The position numbers and the translations under genes are program-made. This document shows positions 44,664 through 53,593 of a stretch of DNA of 64,000 nt, one piece after another (within the stretch, counting starts at the first letter, position 1; each line of letters starts with the position of its first letter). The stretch lies in the NCBI GenBank assembly GCA_026988035.1, contig JALSLY010000084.1, positions 16,473 through 80,472 of the forward strand, written 5' to 3'. Origin of the DNA: Thermotogae bacterium (lineage in GTDB: Bacteria; Thermotogota; Thermotogae; Mesoaciditogales; Mesoaciditogaceae). The notes beneath the pieces were generated by a model, which searched no databases, was not told the DNA's origin, and saw only the letters and a program-made list of their open reading frames with translations.

Positions 44664-45566
44664 ATGAAGGCCTTTCTCAGGACTTTAAATCGATCCAAGT
44701 GGGGCTACGTTTTCGTGGCCCCCTGGATCGTTGGTTTTTTCATTTTCAGTGCTTATCCTTTATGGCTTGGTGTGAAGCTTTCATTTATGAACTACAACCT
44801 TGTAGCACCGCAATCTATGAGATTTGTTGGATTGCAAAACTGGATAAATGGATTTAGGGATCCACTGTTTTGGCGGAGCATGATCAACATTATTTACAAC
44901 CAAGCAATAACGATAGTTTTGACTTTCTTCATTGCCTTAGCAATCGCGTATGGGCTTTTCAAGATATCCACGGGAAAGAGAATATGGAATTCTTTTTTTA
45001 GAGCAGCATATTTTTTACCGACTATAACTTCTGTTGTTGTTGTAATGCTTATCTTTGGAAGCATGTTAGCTCCATATGGACCTCTTCAAAATGTTTTAAG
45101 GCAGATCAACATTTTGAAAAAGCCAATAGTTTGGAATCTAACGCCAGCTCTTATAATGCCGATTATAGCGATTATAAATTCATGGATGTATTTTGGAGTA
45201 CAGGCGATAATTCTTCTTGGAGGGCTTGGAACAATACCCACTGAATACTCTGAAGCTGCAAGAATTGATGGTGCAAAAGAGAGAACCATATTTTGGAAGA
45301 TAATGTTCCCACTTCTGAGACCACAGATAATTTTTATTATGGTAATGAACGCGATAGGGGGACTTCAAATGTTCACGCAAGTTTACGTTAATTTCGGAAT
45401 TACTGGTGGAGTGAATCACGCTGGATTAACTCCAGTTTTGTACATATATGGGCAAGGACTTGGGAAATTTCAAATGGGATACGCTTCGGCACTTGGCTTC
45501 ATTCTTAGCATGATTATTGTTATAGCAACCATGATAGTTTTCAGAGTTTTGAGAGAAAAGGATTAG
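44664..45566 (+). CDS. Sugar ABC transporter permease (MalF type)
   Basis: A 300-residue permease with about six hydrophobic segments and the EAA loop EAARIDGAKERTIFWKIMFPLLRP. It starts one base after the binding-protein stop. No ATPase gene is nearby, so a shared ATPase is implied. Confidence 0.88.
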   Translation: MKAFLRTLNRSKWGYVFVAPWIVGFFIFSAYPLWLGVKLSFMNYNLVAPQSMRFVGLQNWINGFRDPLFWRSMINIIYNQAITIVLTFFIALAIAYGLFKISTGKRIWNSFFRAAYFLPTITSVVVVMLIFGSMLAPYGPLQNVLRQINILKKPIVWNLTPALIMPIIAIINSWMYFGVQAIILLGGLGTIPTEYSEAARIDGAKERTIFWKIMFPLLRPQIIFIMVMNAIGGLQMFTQVYVNFGITGGVNHAGLTPVLYIYGQGLGKFQMGYASALGFILSMIIVIATMIVFRVLREKD

Positions 45567-45575
45567 GTGATCTTT

Positions 45576-46403
45576 ATGATCAAGCACGAGAGAATTGAAA
45601 GAAGGAGAGCCTACATATTTTTAAGCATAGGTCTTGTTATAGTGATTTATCCTTTTTTACTTATGGTTATGAGTTCTTTTATGACAGCCACTCAGCTTTT
45701 GAACAATCCTCAGTTGATAATACCAGTACCATTCACATTTTCGGGATACATCGGTCTTTTTAAAAGATTGGACATTCTTAATTTGTTCAAAAACACGATT
45801 ATTATTGCGGGTTCTGTGACGCTTTTAAATGTCTTTTTTGACTCCTTAGCAGCCTTTGCCCTTTCCAAGATTAAATTTCCTGGGAGGGATGCACTTTTTG
45901 GGTTTATGCTTTTTACTCTTATGATCCCAGGTGTTTTGTTTTTCATACCAACTTACACAATGCTCTACCATTGGGGATGGGTTAACCACTATAGGGCTTT
46001 GATATTTCCGAGCTTTGTTCAATTTTACAGTATCTTTTTGATGAAGCAATTTATGGAACAAATACCAGACGAATTAATAGAAGCAGCTAAAATTGACGGT
46101 GCAAGTGATCCGAGAATATACGCTAGCATAATTATTCCAATGAGTCTTCCGGTCATTTCAACTATAGCCATATTGATCTTTATGGGTGCTTGGAATGATT
46201 TCTTTGGCCCCTTACTTTACCTGAGAAGCCCAAATATGTGGACTATCCAATTGGGACTACAAATGTTTGCTTCCTCGATTCCAAGCAGTGATGCTCAAAT
46301 AGTATGGGCTGGCGAAGTCGTGATAACGCTGCCAATTTTGATCCTTTTCCTCTTTTTGCAGAAGTATTTTATTCAAGCTTTCACGAATGTTGGTTTTAAG
46401 TAA
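45576..46403 (+). CDS. Sugar ABC transporter permease (MalG type)
   Basis: A 275-residue permease with EAAKIDGASDPRIYASIIIPMSLP. ATG at 45576 behind TTAGGTGAT is preferred over GTG at 45567. It completes the membrane part of the LacI-controlled importer. Confidence 0.88.
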   Translation: MIKHERIERRRAYIFLSIGLVIVIYPFLLMVMSSFMTATQLLNNPQLIIPVPFTFSGYIGLFKRLDILNLFKNTIIIAGSVTLLNVFFDSLAAFALSKIKFPGRDALFGFMLFTLMIPGVLFFIPTYTMLYHWGWVNHYRALIFPSFVQFYSIFLMKQFMEQIPDELIEAAKIDGASDPRIYASIIIPMSLPVISTIAILIFMGAWNDFFGPLLYLRSPNMWTIQLGLQMFASSIPSSDAQIVWAGEVVITLPILILFLFLQKYFIQAFTNVGFK

Positions 46404-46414
46404 GGTGAAAAGTA

Positions 46415-46945
46415 TTGAAGAGAAAATGGATCGGTTATTTAGCAATAGTGATAATTGTGTTTGTGATTTTTTCAGCTGGATACCTGGCAGCTTGGCAACA
46501 AGTCAATTCCTTTGCCATAGAAAGCTTCAAGCACTCTGAGAGCATGGAAAAAGTGGGGAAATATGTAGATGCTTTGAACGGCTACCAGATTTTCGACAAG
46601 AAATTACGGAAATATATTACATGGGTAGGATATGTGCAAATATCGAAAATGTTTGAAGGTTTCCTTGTTTTTTCAAAACCAGCCGTAGTTCAAAAAGCCA
46701 AGAAAAAGATCATGCACCTGATTTCTAACATGTCTCTTTCAGAGCTTGAAAGATATTTCAATATGACAGTAAGGAGTAGAAATCCGTACATTCTTTATGT
46801 TACCGCAGAGCTTATAAAGAAGTATGAAAATCTCGGAAACAATTCGAAGGTCGACATGTACAAAAGGTTATTCGCGATTCTTGGAGGAAAGCCTGAACAG
46901 ATAGACATGTACTACCAACGTTTGCACAGGGAGGCTGACAAATGA
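46415..46945 (+). CDS. Small membrane-anchored protein of unknown function
   Basis: A 176-residue protein starting with TTG behind AAGGTGAAAA. One N-terminal membrane helix (WIGYLAIVIIVFVIFSAGYLAAW) precedes a helical soluble part with no recognised motif (YVDALNGYQIFDKKLRKYITW ... SLSELERYFNMTV). Its stop overlaps the GH94 start (ATGA), so it is translated with the phosphorylase. It may be a helper of the transporter or of glycan handling, by position only. Confidence 0.6.
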   Translation: MKRKWIGYLAIVIIVFVIFSAGYLAAWQQVNSFAIESFKHSESMEKVGKYVDALNGYQIFDKKLRKYITWVGYVQISKMFEGFLVFSKPAVVQKAKKKIMHLISNMSLSELERYFNMTVRSRNPYILYVTAELIKKYENLGNNSKVDMYKRLFAILGGKPEQIDMYYQRLHREADK

Positions 46946-49284
46946 ATTATTTCAGAACAAAGTACGGTTACTTTGAAAAAAATGGGGATTACACGATAAT
47001 CGATCCTAAGACTCCAATGCCTTGGACGAACGTCTTAACGAATGGAAGATATGGTGCTGTTTACTCACAATCAGGAAGTGGATATTCTTTCTACGTAGAC
47101 GCTTCTCAGAGCCTTTTAACTCGCTGGATTCAAGATCTCGTTCGGGACAATTGGGGAAAATATTTTTATATTCTTGATAACAAAACAAAAGAAATATACT
47201 CAGCCACTTTTCAACCAGTTCAACACAAAGGTCAGTACAAAATTCGCTTTTCGCCTGGGAGTGTTATCTTTGAAACTGAATTTTCCAAGTTTTTACTTCG
47301 GATGAGTATTGTTGTTCCAATAGAAGACGATGGTGAATTTATCAAAATCGAGTTAAAAAACAAATCTAAAAGTATGCTTGATCTTTCAATTTTTTCGTAT
47401 CTTGAGCTTAACATGGGAACAAGTGCAGATATCCATAGAGAGTTTCACAAGCTTTTCTTTGAAACAAAATACGTCGAGGCCACACATGCAATTATCACAA
47501 AGAAATACCTCTGGACCGCGGGGTCTAATCATTGGAATGATTCTTATCCTTACGTTTTTACCCTTTTTTCGTCAGAACCGATATTTTCTTTTGACACGGA
47601 TAAAAGGGAGTTTTTGGGGATGTACGGTGATCTTAAAGCTCCTCGAGCTTTGAAAAAAGGAATTTGTAGTAATTCTGTCGGACGTAATGTGGATGCCATT
47701 AATGCACTTCAAACGAAGATAAAGCTTGATCCGGAACAAGAGGTAGAATTTTATTTTTTCTTGGGTGTTGGTAAAAACGAAAAAGATGCTATAGAGCTTG
47801 CAGAAAAGTACGCTAAAGCCGATCCAGATCAAATTGTTGAAAGGGTCAAAAATTACTGGCAAACTTTTCTTGGGAAGTTTCGGGTGGATCTCCCAGATAA
47901 AGACATTCAATTTCTTTTGAACAAGTGGCTCCCATACCAAGCAATTGCAGGAAGACTTTTAGCTAGAACAGCATACTACCAAATGGGAGGTGCTTATGGT
48001 TACAGGGATCAGCTCCAAGACAGCCTTGTATCGCTTTGGCTCAATCCGAATATAACCAAAAAACAAATTCTTCTGCATGCCGCTCATCAAAGAAAGGATG
48101 GAACAGTTCAGCATTGGTGGTTACCGTTGAACAAATCTTTTCCTTCTGATCAGTGGTCAGATGACTTACTTTGGCTCCCGTTTGTCGTTGCCGAATACAT
48201 CAAACATACTGGAGATGTTTCCATACTTGATGAAAAAGTTCCCTTTCTGGAGGGTGAGAAAGCATCAATAAAGGAACACTGTTTTAGAAGCATCGGGAAA
48301 GTTTTTTCAACGAGATCCTCAAGGGGAATACCTCTTATTCTTGATGGAGATTGGAATGACGGTCTTAACAACTTGGGTTGCAAGAGAAAAGGCGAAAGTT
48401 TTTGGATGAGTGAGTTTTTTTATCATGTTGTAGAAAACATTCGAAGAACATTTACATTGAGTGCTAACGAGTCCAAATGGCTCGAAGACGCTGCTAAAAA
48501 GGTAAAAGCTTCATTTGAAGAATACGCTTTTAACGGAGAATGGTTTGACAGAGCAACAAATGATGAAGGGGAAATCTTGGGGGGAAAGAATGATCACAGG
48601 ATCTTCTTGAACACACAAATTTGGGCTGCTATTTCTGAAATAACAGACGAAGAAAAAGTGCGTTTGGCAATGAAACAAATTAAATCAAGGCTTCTTACAG
48701 ATTACGGAATGTTACTCTTTACTCCACCCCTCACAAAACCAAACGAGAGTGTAGGATACTTGAGTCGTTATTCACCAGGGACCAGAGAAAATGGGGGCGT
48801 TTATACACATGCGGCGGTTTGGGCCTTATGGGCTGCATGGAAGTTAAGAGATCCTTCGCTTTCCGACAAGCTTTATGAGACCCTCTCTCCCGTTTTGCGT
48901 TCGTTTAAAGATCCAGACAAATATTCTGCAGAACCTTATGTTACTCCTGGAAACAGTGATGGATTGTTATCGTCAAGAGCTGGAAGAGCAAGCTGGACTT
49001 GGTACACAGGATCAGCGGGATGGCTGTACAGAGCTTTGATACAGTATTACATTGGCCTAACCCCATCAAAAGATGGCATCGTTTTTTCCCCTTGTACAAA
49101 GTCTAAATGGAATCATGCGATTTTTGAATTTAGGATCAGAAATGGGGAATACAAACTTGAAATTATCAATTCAGAGATGAGGGAGCTTATGGATTTAAAA
49201 AAAATTCTTGTGGATGGAAAGCCTGTTGACGGAAATGTAGTTCCATATCTTAATGGAACTCATGAAATAAAAATTCTTTACTGA
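46942..49284 (+). CDS. GH94-family glycoside phosphorylase
   Basis: A 780-residue enzyme of the cellobiose-phosphorylase family with no signal peptide. The N-terminal beta-sandwich begins YGYFEKNGDYTIIDPKTPMPWTNVLTNGRYGAVYSQSGSGYSF. The catalytic barrel has GAYGYRDQLQDSL and LDGDWNDGLNNLG (468-478), where the DWND segment holds the general acid Asp. C-terminal text RAGRASWTWYTGSAGWLYRALIQYY is family-typical. It should split a beta-linked disaccharide or short oligosaccharide with phosphate, giving glucose-1-phosphate. The linkage is not readable from sequence. The neighbouring GH144-like gene points to beta-1,2, although known 1,2-oligoglucan phosphorylases are longer. Confidence 0.86.
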   Translation: MNYFRTKYGYFEKNGDYTIIDPKTPMPWTNVLTNGRYGAVYSQSGSGYSFYVDASQSLLTRWIQDLVRDNWGKYFYILDNKTKEIYSATFQPVQHKGQYKIRFSPGSVIFETEFSKFLLRMSIVVPIEDDGEFIKIELKNKSKSMLDLSIFSYLELNMGTSADIHREFHKLFFETKYVEATHAIITKKYLWTAGSNHWNDSYPYVFTLFSSEPIFSFDTDKREFLGMYGDLKAPRALKKGICSNSVGRNVDAINALQTKIKLDPEQEVEFYFFLGVGKNEKDAIELAEKYAKADPDQIVERVKNYWQTFLGKFRVDLPDKDIQFLLNKWLPYQAIAGRLLARTAYYQMGGAYGYRDQLQDSLVSLWLNPNITKKQILLHAAHQRKDGTVQHWWLPLNKSFPSDQWSDDLLWLPFVVAEYIKHTGDVSILDEKVPFLEGEKASIKEHCFRSIGKVFSTRSSRGIPLILDGDWNDGLNNLGCKRKGESFWMSEFFYHVVENIRRTFTLSANESKWLEDAAKKVKASFEEYAFNGEWFDRATNDEGEILGGKNDHRIFLNTQIWAAISEITDEEKVRLAMKQIKSRLLTDYGMLLFTPPLTKPNESVGYLSRYSPGTRENGGVYTHAAVWALWAAWKLRDPSLSDKLYETLSPVLRSFKDPDKYSAEPYVTPGNSDGLLSSRAGRASWTWYTGSAGWLYRALIQYYIGLTPSKDGIVFSPCTKSKWNHAIFEFRIRNGEYKLEIINSEMRELMDLKKILVDGKPVDGNVVPYLNGTHEIKILY

Positions 49285-49298
49285 AAGGAGGAGTAAAT

Positions 49299-49886
49299 AT
49301 GAGAAGAGCAACTGTTTTGCTATTTGCGGTTTGTATCTTATCCGCTTTCGCTTTTGCAAGCGGACCGATTTTAAATTACTACGTGGCTGAACCATTTTCA
49401 ACTCCTTACGGAAAGTATGGCCTTGGTGCATGGACAGGTGGAACTTCTGCATCTACGGATGCAAGTGCCAAAATAGAGAAAAATACCATCTTTGGTCATG
49501 TGTGGGAAATCTACTATAACGTTGAAAAAGAAGGATCTTACAACGGAACATGGCTTGCGTTTGCAAACACAAACATGAATCAGGTATTTGCCGCTTCGCC
49601 AACATATTCTAAATTGATCTTCTTTGTCAAATCTGATTCGACTGTACCGATGAACTTCAAAGTCGAACTCAAAAGTCCTAATAATGGTGTTGAGTACTAT
49701 TATGTAACAGGCATAACGGAAAATTGGGTCCTCGTTATCGTTCCGTTCAAGAAGTTCAAAAAATATTCCTGGACGAATAACACCAATTTCTCACAACTGA
49801 TTCAGATGACGTTTGTATTTGAAAACAACATAGATATTGTCAAAAAAGGGCACATATACGTTGCTGATATAGGATTTGCTAAGTGA
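49299..49886 (+). CDS. Secreted single-domain carbohydrate-binding-like protein
   Basis: A 195-residue protein: signal peptide (RRATVLLFAVCILSAFAFA) and one beta-rich domain. The domain, YYVAEPFSTPYGKYGLGAWTG onward to IYVADIGFAK, matches the C-terminal domain of the next protein nearly end to end. The fold looks like a CBM11/CIA30-type jelly roll, by inspection only. A hairpin follows the gene. Abundant secretion as a glycan-binding partner of the GH144-like enzyme is the best inference. Confidence 0.75.
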   Translation: MRRATVLLFAVCILSAFAFASGPILNYYVAEPFSTPYGKYGLGAWTGGTSASTDASAKIEKNTIFGHVWEIYYNVEKEGSYNGTWLAFANTNMNQVFAASPTYSKLIFFVKSDSTVPMNFKVELKSPNNGVEYYYVTGITENWVLVIVPFKKFKKYSWTNNTNFSQLIQMTFVFENNIDIVKKGHIYVADIGFAK

Positions 49887-49900
49887 ATTTCGAATTTTTT

Positions 49901-49930
49901 CGAGGCGAGTTAATTCTCGCCTCGTATTTT
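49901..49930 (+). terminator. Intercistronic hairpin after the binding-protein-like gene
   Basis: CGAGGCGAG (49901-49909) pairs perfectly with CTCGCCTCG (49916-49924), followed by TATTTT. It lies before the GH144-like gene and probably lowers its expression relative to the upstream gene. Confidence 0.7.
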
Positions 49931-49944
49931 CCGGGAGGCGTGAT

Positions 49945-51738
49945 ATGAAGAGAGTTTTAGTTTACATGTCAATTTTTTTATTTTTGCTTACGACAAACAT
50001 GGTTATTGCTCAGTCTTTGAATGTTGATAACATCTTGCTTAAAAACGAAAGGGCAGCTGTTCAATATTTTTGGAACGAAGTAAATCCTGCCAACGGTCTT
50101 GTTAGAGACCGGACAACCTGGAATTCGCCTTCATCTATTGCAGCTGTGGGTTTTGGTTTGACTTCCCTTTGCATAGCAGTAGAGCACGGATGGCTTCCCC
50201 GAGCGGATGTTTACAATAGAATTTTAACCACCTTGGAGTACTTCAAAAATCTTCCAAATGAGCATGGCTTTTTCTATCATTTCTTAAATTTGTGGACAGG
50301 TGAACGCGCCTTTTCAAGCGAGATTTCCCCTATCGATACGACCCTTTTCATAGCTGGTGCTCTTTTCGCTGGTCAATATTTTAAAGGGACAGCGGTTCAA
50401 GAACTTGCAAGTCAACTTTATAGGCAAATAGATTGGCAGTGGATGACCAACCATGCTGCATATATCAACATGGCTTGGACCCCAGAAAGAGGATTTTTCT
50501 CATCCTATTGGACTGGATACAGTGAAGCAGTTTTGATGTATCTTCTTGCGATAGGTTCTCCAACACATCCTATTTCACCAAGCTCTTGGAAATATTGGAT
50601 CAGGACTTGGTCAAAAAAGGGCACCGGAGTTCTTGAACACTGGGGTTCGACAGAAAGTCTTTTCACGTATTTGTATTCTGAAGCATACGTAGATTTTAGA
50701 TATCTTAATTTTAGATACGTTGGCAATCTTTGGGACAATTCTCAAAAGGGAATAAAATACATTATAAATTTTGCCAGAGGAAATTCTCAGTACAAGACTT
50801 TCAAAAATGGCTTTTGGGGGATAAGTGCATCCGATGGCCCGACTGGATACAGAGGTTACGGTGCAGTATCTGGTGGGTTTGATGGAACAGTAGCTCCATA
50901 CGCGATGATCGCTTCTTTGCCGTTAGTTCCAAATCAATCTAAAGAGGCTATCATGAAGATGTGGAATTTGAAAAATGAAATTTATGGTCGATATGGATTC
51001 GTGGATGCGTTCAATTTGGACCAAAATTGGCGCGATTTCCAGTATGTCGGTATCGACGTAGGAATAGAAACATTAATGACCGAAAATTACTACACCGCGA
51101 TGATCTGGAAGTACTTCATGGAGGTTCCTTACGTTCAAAAAGCTCTCGATCTTGTGGGAGTTAAGAGATTATCAGTTCCAGAATCTACTCGTGAAGCTAC
51201 TTCGACCAAAACGTTGCAAAAGGGCATCAATTACATTGTTATAGAGAATTTCTCGAAACCGTATGGTAATTACGGTCTTGGAATCTGGACTGGAGGAACA
51301 TCAGTTGCAACTGATGCAAGTGCAAAAATAATTTCGAGTGGCGAGTTTGGCCATGTGTGGGATGTTTTTTATAATGTTGAAAAGAAGGGAGCTTACAACG
51401 GTAGCTGGCTTGCGCTTGCTAATACAAATCTGAATCATACATTCGACGCTTCTAAATATTCGAAGCTTGTTTTCTATGTTAAATCGAGCAGTTTGACCCC
51501 AATGAACTTTAAGATTGAACTCAAAAGCTTTAACAACGGCGTTGGATATTATTATGTAAAGAAAGTTACCAATAAATGGGTGAAGATTGTTGTGCCGTTT
51601 AGAGAGTTCAAAAAGTATTCATGGACAAATAAAGTTGACTATTCGAAATTAACGCAGATGACTTTTGTTTTCGAAAACAGTGTGGATACTGTCAAAAGTG
51701 GTCATATATACATCGCAAATATAGGTTTCTCTAAGTGA
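49945..51738 (+). CDS. Secreted GH144-like endo-beta-1,2-glucanase with C-terminal binding module
   Basis: About 597 residues: signal peptide (RVLVYMSIFLFLLTTNMVIAQS), an (alpha/alpha)6 'glycoamylase' domain (about 30-415), and a C-terminal beta domain (about 420-597). Domain text includes NERAAVQYFWNEVNPANGLVRDRT, SIAAVGFGLTSLCIAVEHGWL, SPIDTTLFIAGALFAGQYF and GISASDGPTGYRGYGAV, typical of PF10091/GH144. The first characterised GH144 enzymes cut beta-1,2-glucan endo-wise. ATG at 49945 follows GGGAGGCG; the longer frame from 49876 runs through the hairpin. The catalytic residues were not verified. Confidence 0.8.
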   Translation: MKRVLVYMSIFLFLLTTNMVIAQSLNVDNILLKNERAAVQYFWNEVNPANGLVRDRTTWNSPSSIAAVGFGLTSLCIAVEHGWLPRADVYNRILTTLEYFKNLPNEHGFFYHFLNLWTGERAFSSEISPIDTTLFIAGALFAGQYFKGTAVQELASQLYRQIDWQWMTNHAAYINMAWTPERGFFSSYWTGYSEAVLMYLLAIGSPTHPISPSSWKYWIRTWSKKGTGVLEHWGSTESLFTYLYSEAYVDFRYLNFRYVGNLWDNSQKGIKYIINFARGNSQYKTFKNGFWGISASDGPTGYRGYGAVSGGFDGTVAPYAMIASLPLVPNQSKEAIMKMWNLKNEIYGRYGFVDAFNLDQNWRDFQYVGIDVGIETLMTENYYTAMIWKYFMEVPYVQKALDLVGVKRLSVPESTREATSTKTLQKGINYIVIENFSKPYGNYGLGIWTGGTSVATDASAKIISSGEFGHVWDVFYNVEKKGAYNGSWLALANTNLNHTFDASKYSKLVFYVKSSSLTPMNFKIELKSFNNGVGYYYVKKVTNKWVKIVVPFREFKKYSWTNKVDYSKLTQMTFVFENSVDTVKSGHIYIANIGFSK

Positions 51739-51784
51739 ACCAAAATCTTTACTTTAATAAAGGTTGGGGTTCATTTTCTGTTTA

Positions 51785-51817
51785 AGGTGTGTCTTAATGC
51801 AAGGCACACCTGTTTTT
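51785..51817 (+). terminator. Rho-independent terminator of the LacI-controlled glucan operon
   Basis: AGGTGTGTCTT (51785-51795) pairs with AAGGCACACCT (51801-51811) with one G-T pair, followed by GTTTTT. Confidence 0.8.
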
Positions 51818-51912
51818 GATTTGTGGTAGGATATTCGACGATTTCAGGACCTATTTAAAGCTTTCATGAGTAATTCAAGTTTAATCTGAATTAAAACTTT
51901 TAAACAGTCCAA

Positions 51913-51942
51913 AACTCCGAGAAAATATCATTTTCTGGAGTT
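51913..51942 (+). other. Bulged hairpin ahead of the nanEK promoter
   Basis: AACTCC-g-AGAAAA (51913-51925) pairs with TTTTCTGGAGTT (51931-51942), a 12-bp stem with one bulged G. It precedes the predicted promoter and may be a second terminator or a protein site. Confidence 0.4.
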
Positions 51943-51969
51943 GCTTTTCTACTTATGAAATGTTATTCT
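51941..51969 (+). promoter_or_regulatory. Possible promoter of nanEK-rpiR
   Basis: TTGCTT (51941-51946) and TATTCT (51964-51969) with 17-base spacing, upstream of AGGAGGG and the TTG start. Confidence 0.4.
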
Positions 51970-51999
51970 TTTTTAGAAGTAAAAAAATGAAATATTATT
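51955..51999 (+). promoter_or_regulatory. Direct repeats, candidate RpiR operator
   Basis: ATGAAATGTTATT (51955-51967) and ATGAAATATTATT (51987-51999) differ at one base and are 32 bases apart, about three helical turns. They flank the predicted start of transcription of the operon that encodes an RpiR-family regulator. Confidence 0.45.
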
Positions 52000-52012
52000 T
52001 TAGGAGGGAAAA

Positions 52013-53593
52013 TTGTTTCTAAAAAGAGGGATCATAGTTTCCTGCCAAGCTACCGAAGAAGAACCTCTGCATGGTTCGAAAATAATGGCACGAATGGCTA
52101 AAGCAGCGGAAGAAGGGGGAGCGGTGGGAATTCGGGCTAATACCCCCGAAGATATAAAAGAGATAAAGGCCACTGTTAAGCTGCCGATCATAGGAATATT
52201 CAAAGACAAAGTGGGAAGTTTCAACGTGTATATAACCCCCACAATGAAACATGTAACTCAAGTGATCAAAGCAGGTGCTGATCTGATAGCTATTGATTGC
52301 ACAAGAAGACTTCGTCCTCAATCTATTGAAAAAATTTTTTCGTACATTAGAAAAAATTACAATATTCCCATAATTGCCGATGTAGCAGACTTTGAGGATG
52401 CTCTTTTGATATCCAAACTGAAACCTGATTTTATAGCAACAACTTTGTCGGGGTATACAAATTACTCAAAAAATCGACCCACCCCAGATATTGAACTTGT
52501 TAGAGAGATAAGTGAAAATATTCGGATACCAGTAATAGCAGAGGGCAATTACACACAACCAGAACAAGCATTCGAAGCGTTTGTGGCAGGAGCTTTTGCA
52601 GTGGTTATAGGTGGTGCAATAACAAGGCCTCAACAAACCACAAAGAGATTTGTAAGTGTTACAAGAGGATTACTCACCACCGAAAAGAGAGCTATAGGTA
52701 TTGATGTGGGAGGTACGCATACAAGAGGAGCTCTTATCGGAGCAGATGGCTCTGCTACTCAAACCATAGAGAAAGCTACAACAAAGACTTCTCCATTAGA
52801 AGGTGTAGAGAACATCATAGATGAGCTGATCCTGAATAAAAATGTATCTGTGATAGGAATAGGAACAGCGGGTAGAGTTGACTTCGAAAAAGGGGAGGTG
52901 GTGTATGCAACCGGGAATCTCCATAATTGGTCTAAAATCAATCTCAAATTGATCCTTGAAGCGAAATACTCAATACCTGTCGTGGTGGACAACGATGTCA
53001 ATGCCGCAACATATGCTCATTGGTTTCTAATGAAAGGAAAACCTCGAAATATGTCTTACATTGCTGTAGGAACAGGATTAGGGAGTGGCTTGATCTTAAA
53101 CGGTGAACTTTACAGGGGTAAGCATGGTAATGCAGGTGAAATAGGACATATTGTGATTCCCGGAAATGAAAGAAGATGCACATGTGGAAAAAAAGGGTGT
53201 GTGGAAACCTTGCTTTCAGGCAGGTTTATAAGAGAAGAACATGAGAAAGCTTTTGGAGATTTTGCGTGGGATGATTTTTTGAAGCGGTTAAATTCCAAAG
53301 ATACCTGGTCTAAGTCCTTGATAAACGAGATGTCATCAAAAGCCGCATGGCTCATAGATTTGTTGGTAAATGTGCTTGATATCGAGAAGATTTACTTTGG
53401 CGGAATAGTAGAAGATTTTGGGGATATTTTCGTCGAAAAAGTTCGCGAGAAATTAAGTGACTACATCCTGAACGATCAAATATATGGGGAGGATATAGTT
53501 GAACTATCACCATTGAAAAAAATGGGTGCTGTTGTCGGTGCAGGACTTGAAGCTATCCATTTTGTAGGAGGTGTTGGCTCTGAAAACAAATGA
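52013..53593 (+). CDS. nanEK: Bifunctional ManNAc-6-phosphate epimerase / ROK sugar kinase (NanE-NanK fusion)
   Basis: A 526-residue fusion. Residues about 1-225 are NanE: VSCQATEEEPLHGSKIMARMAKAAEEGGAVGIRAN, LIAIDCTRR, ADVADFEDA and IAEGNYTQPEQAFEAFVAGAFAVVIGGAITRPQ. Residues about 228-526 are a ROK kinase: GIDVGGTHTRGALI, VVVDNDVNAATYA, GTGLGSGLIL and the zinc motif GHIVIPGNERRCTCGKKGCVE. Together they phosphorylate ManNAc and convert ManNAc-6-P to GlcNAc-6-P. TTG follows AGGAGGG. No sialic-acid lyase (NanA) or NagA/NagB is in the window, so the source of ManNAc is open. Confidence 0.9.
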   Translation: MFLKRGIIVSCQATEEEPLHGSKIMARMAKAAEEGGAVGIRANTPEDIKEIKATVKLPIIGIFKDKVGSFNVYITPTMKHVTQVIKAGADLIAIDCTRRLRPQSIEKIFSYIRKNYNIPIIADVADFEDALLISKLKPDFIATTLSGYTNYSKNRPTPDIELVREISENIRIPVIAEGNYTQPEQAFEAFVAGAFAVVIGGAITRPQQTTKRFVSVTRGLLTTEKRAIGIDVGGTHTRGALIGADGSATQTIEKATTKTSPLEGVENIIDELILNKNVSVIGIGTAGRVDFEKGEVVYATGNLHNWSKINLKLILEAKYSIPVVVDNDVNAATYAHWFLMKGKPRNMSYIAVGTGLGSGLILNGELYRGKHGNAGEIGHIVIPGNERRCTCGKKGCVETLLSGRFIREEHEKAFGDFAWDDFLKRLNSKDTWSKSLINEMSSKAAWLIDLLVNVLDIEKIYFGGIVEDFGDIFVEKVREKLSDYILNDQIYGEDIVELSPLKKMGAVVGAGLEAIHFVGGVGSENK

